From the NCBI GenBank assembly GCA_030532815.1, contig JAUNKI010000094.1, positions 2,270 through 7,714 on the forward strand: a stretch of 5,445 bases of DNA, written 5' to 3'. Shown here in pieces: positions 5,425-5,445 of the stretch (positions are counted from its first letter, which is position 1; each line of letters opens with the position of its first letter). This stretch comes from Leptotrichiaceae bacterium. Lineage in GTDB: Bacteria > Fusobacteriota > Fusobacteriia > Fusobacteriales > Leptotrichiaceae. The notes beneath the pieces were generated by a model. The model saw only the letters and a program-made list of their open reading frames with translations, was not told where the DNA came from and searched no databases. The translations under genes and the position numbers were made by a program.

Positions 5425-5445
5425 CTACAAGTCATTTATTTTCAT

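Noticed and set aside
5425..5445. Minus-strand ATG and six codons (MKINDL) ending in TAG at the window edge
   Set aside because: It is too short to judge. It may be the tail of a gene beyond the window, but no further sequence is available to support this.

Overview
The window looks like a piece of an AT-rich, Gram-negative fusobacterial chromosome, most likely Leptotrichia or a close relative. The evidence is the low GC content, strong AAGGAG-type ribosome binding sites, two outer-membrane beta-barrel proteins that end in phenylalanine, a Cys-anchored lipoprotein, and a two-partner-secretion type transporter. The genus is inferred from style and has not been checked. All supported genes lie on the minus strand, so the window reads from high to low coordinates.

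5185-5445 is a non-coding upstream region. It holds a GC-rich pair of hairpins (5302-5360) in otherwise AT-rich DNA and a candidate -10 box just before the first gene. 874-5184 is a tight three-gene envelope operon with gaps of 23 and 13 bases: a small outer-membrane beta-barrel protein (4525-5184), a TpsB/FhaC/ShlB-family transporter with two POTRA domains and a barrel (2762-4501), and a 624-residue lipoprotein (874-2748) made almost wholly of a 24-residue MORN_2/YwqK-type repeat. No TpsA exoprotein (the usual TpsB substrate) is present. The third gene occupies the place where a cargo or partner gene would be expected.

74-794 is a decayed accessory region. It contains the C-terminal 48 codons of an ImmA/IrrE-like metallopeptidase with no start (648-794), then an intact secreted YHYH plus Excalibur protein starting at GTG (245-634), then the C-terminal end of an unidentified gene broken by an apparent one-base frameshift (74-227), closed by a rho-independent terminator (53-70). 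A dyad-rich junction (about 780-873) separates this cluster from the envelope operon and may mark an old insertion or recombination point.

The best candidate for something undescribed is the operon linking the small barrel, an apparently TpsA-less TpsB and the long-repeat lipoprotein. That the three work together, for example as a surface-display or lipoprotein-export unit, is inferred from gene order only.
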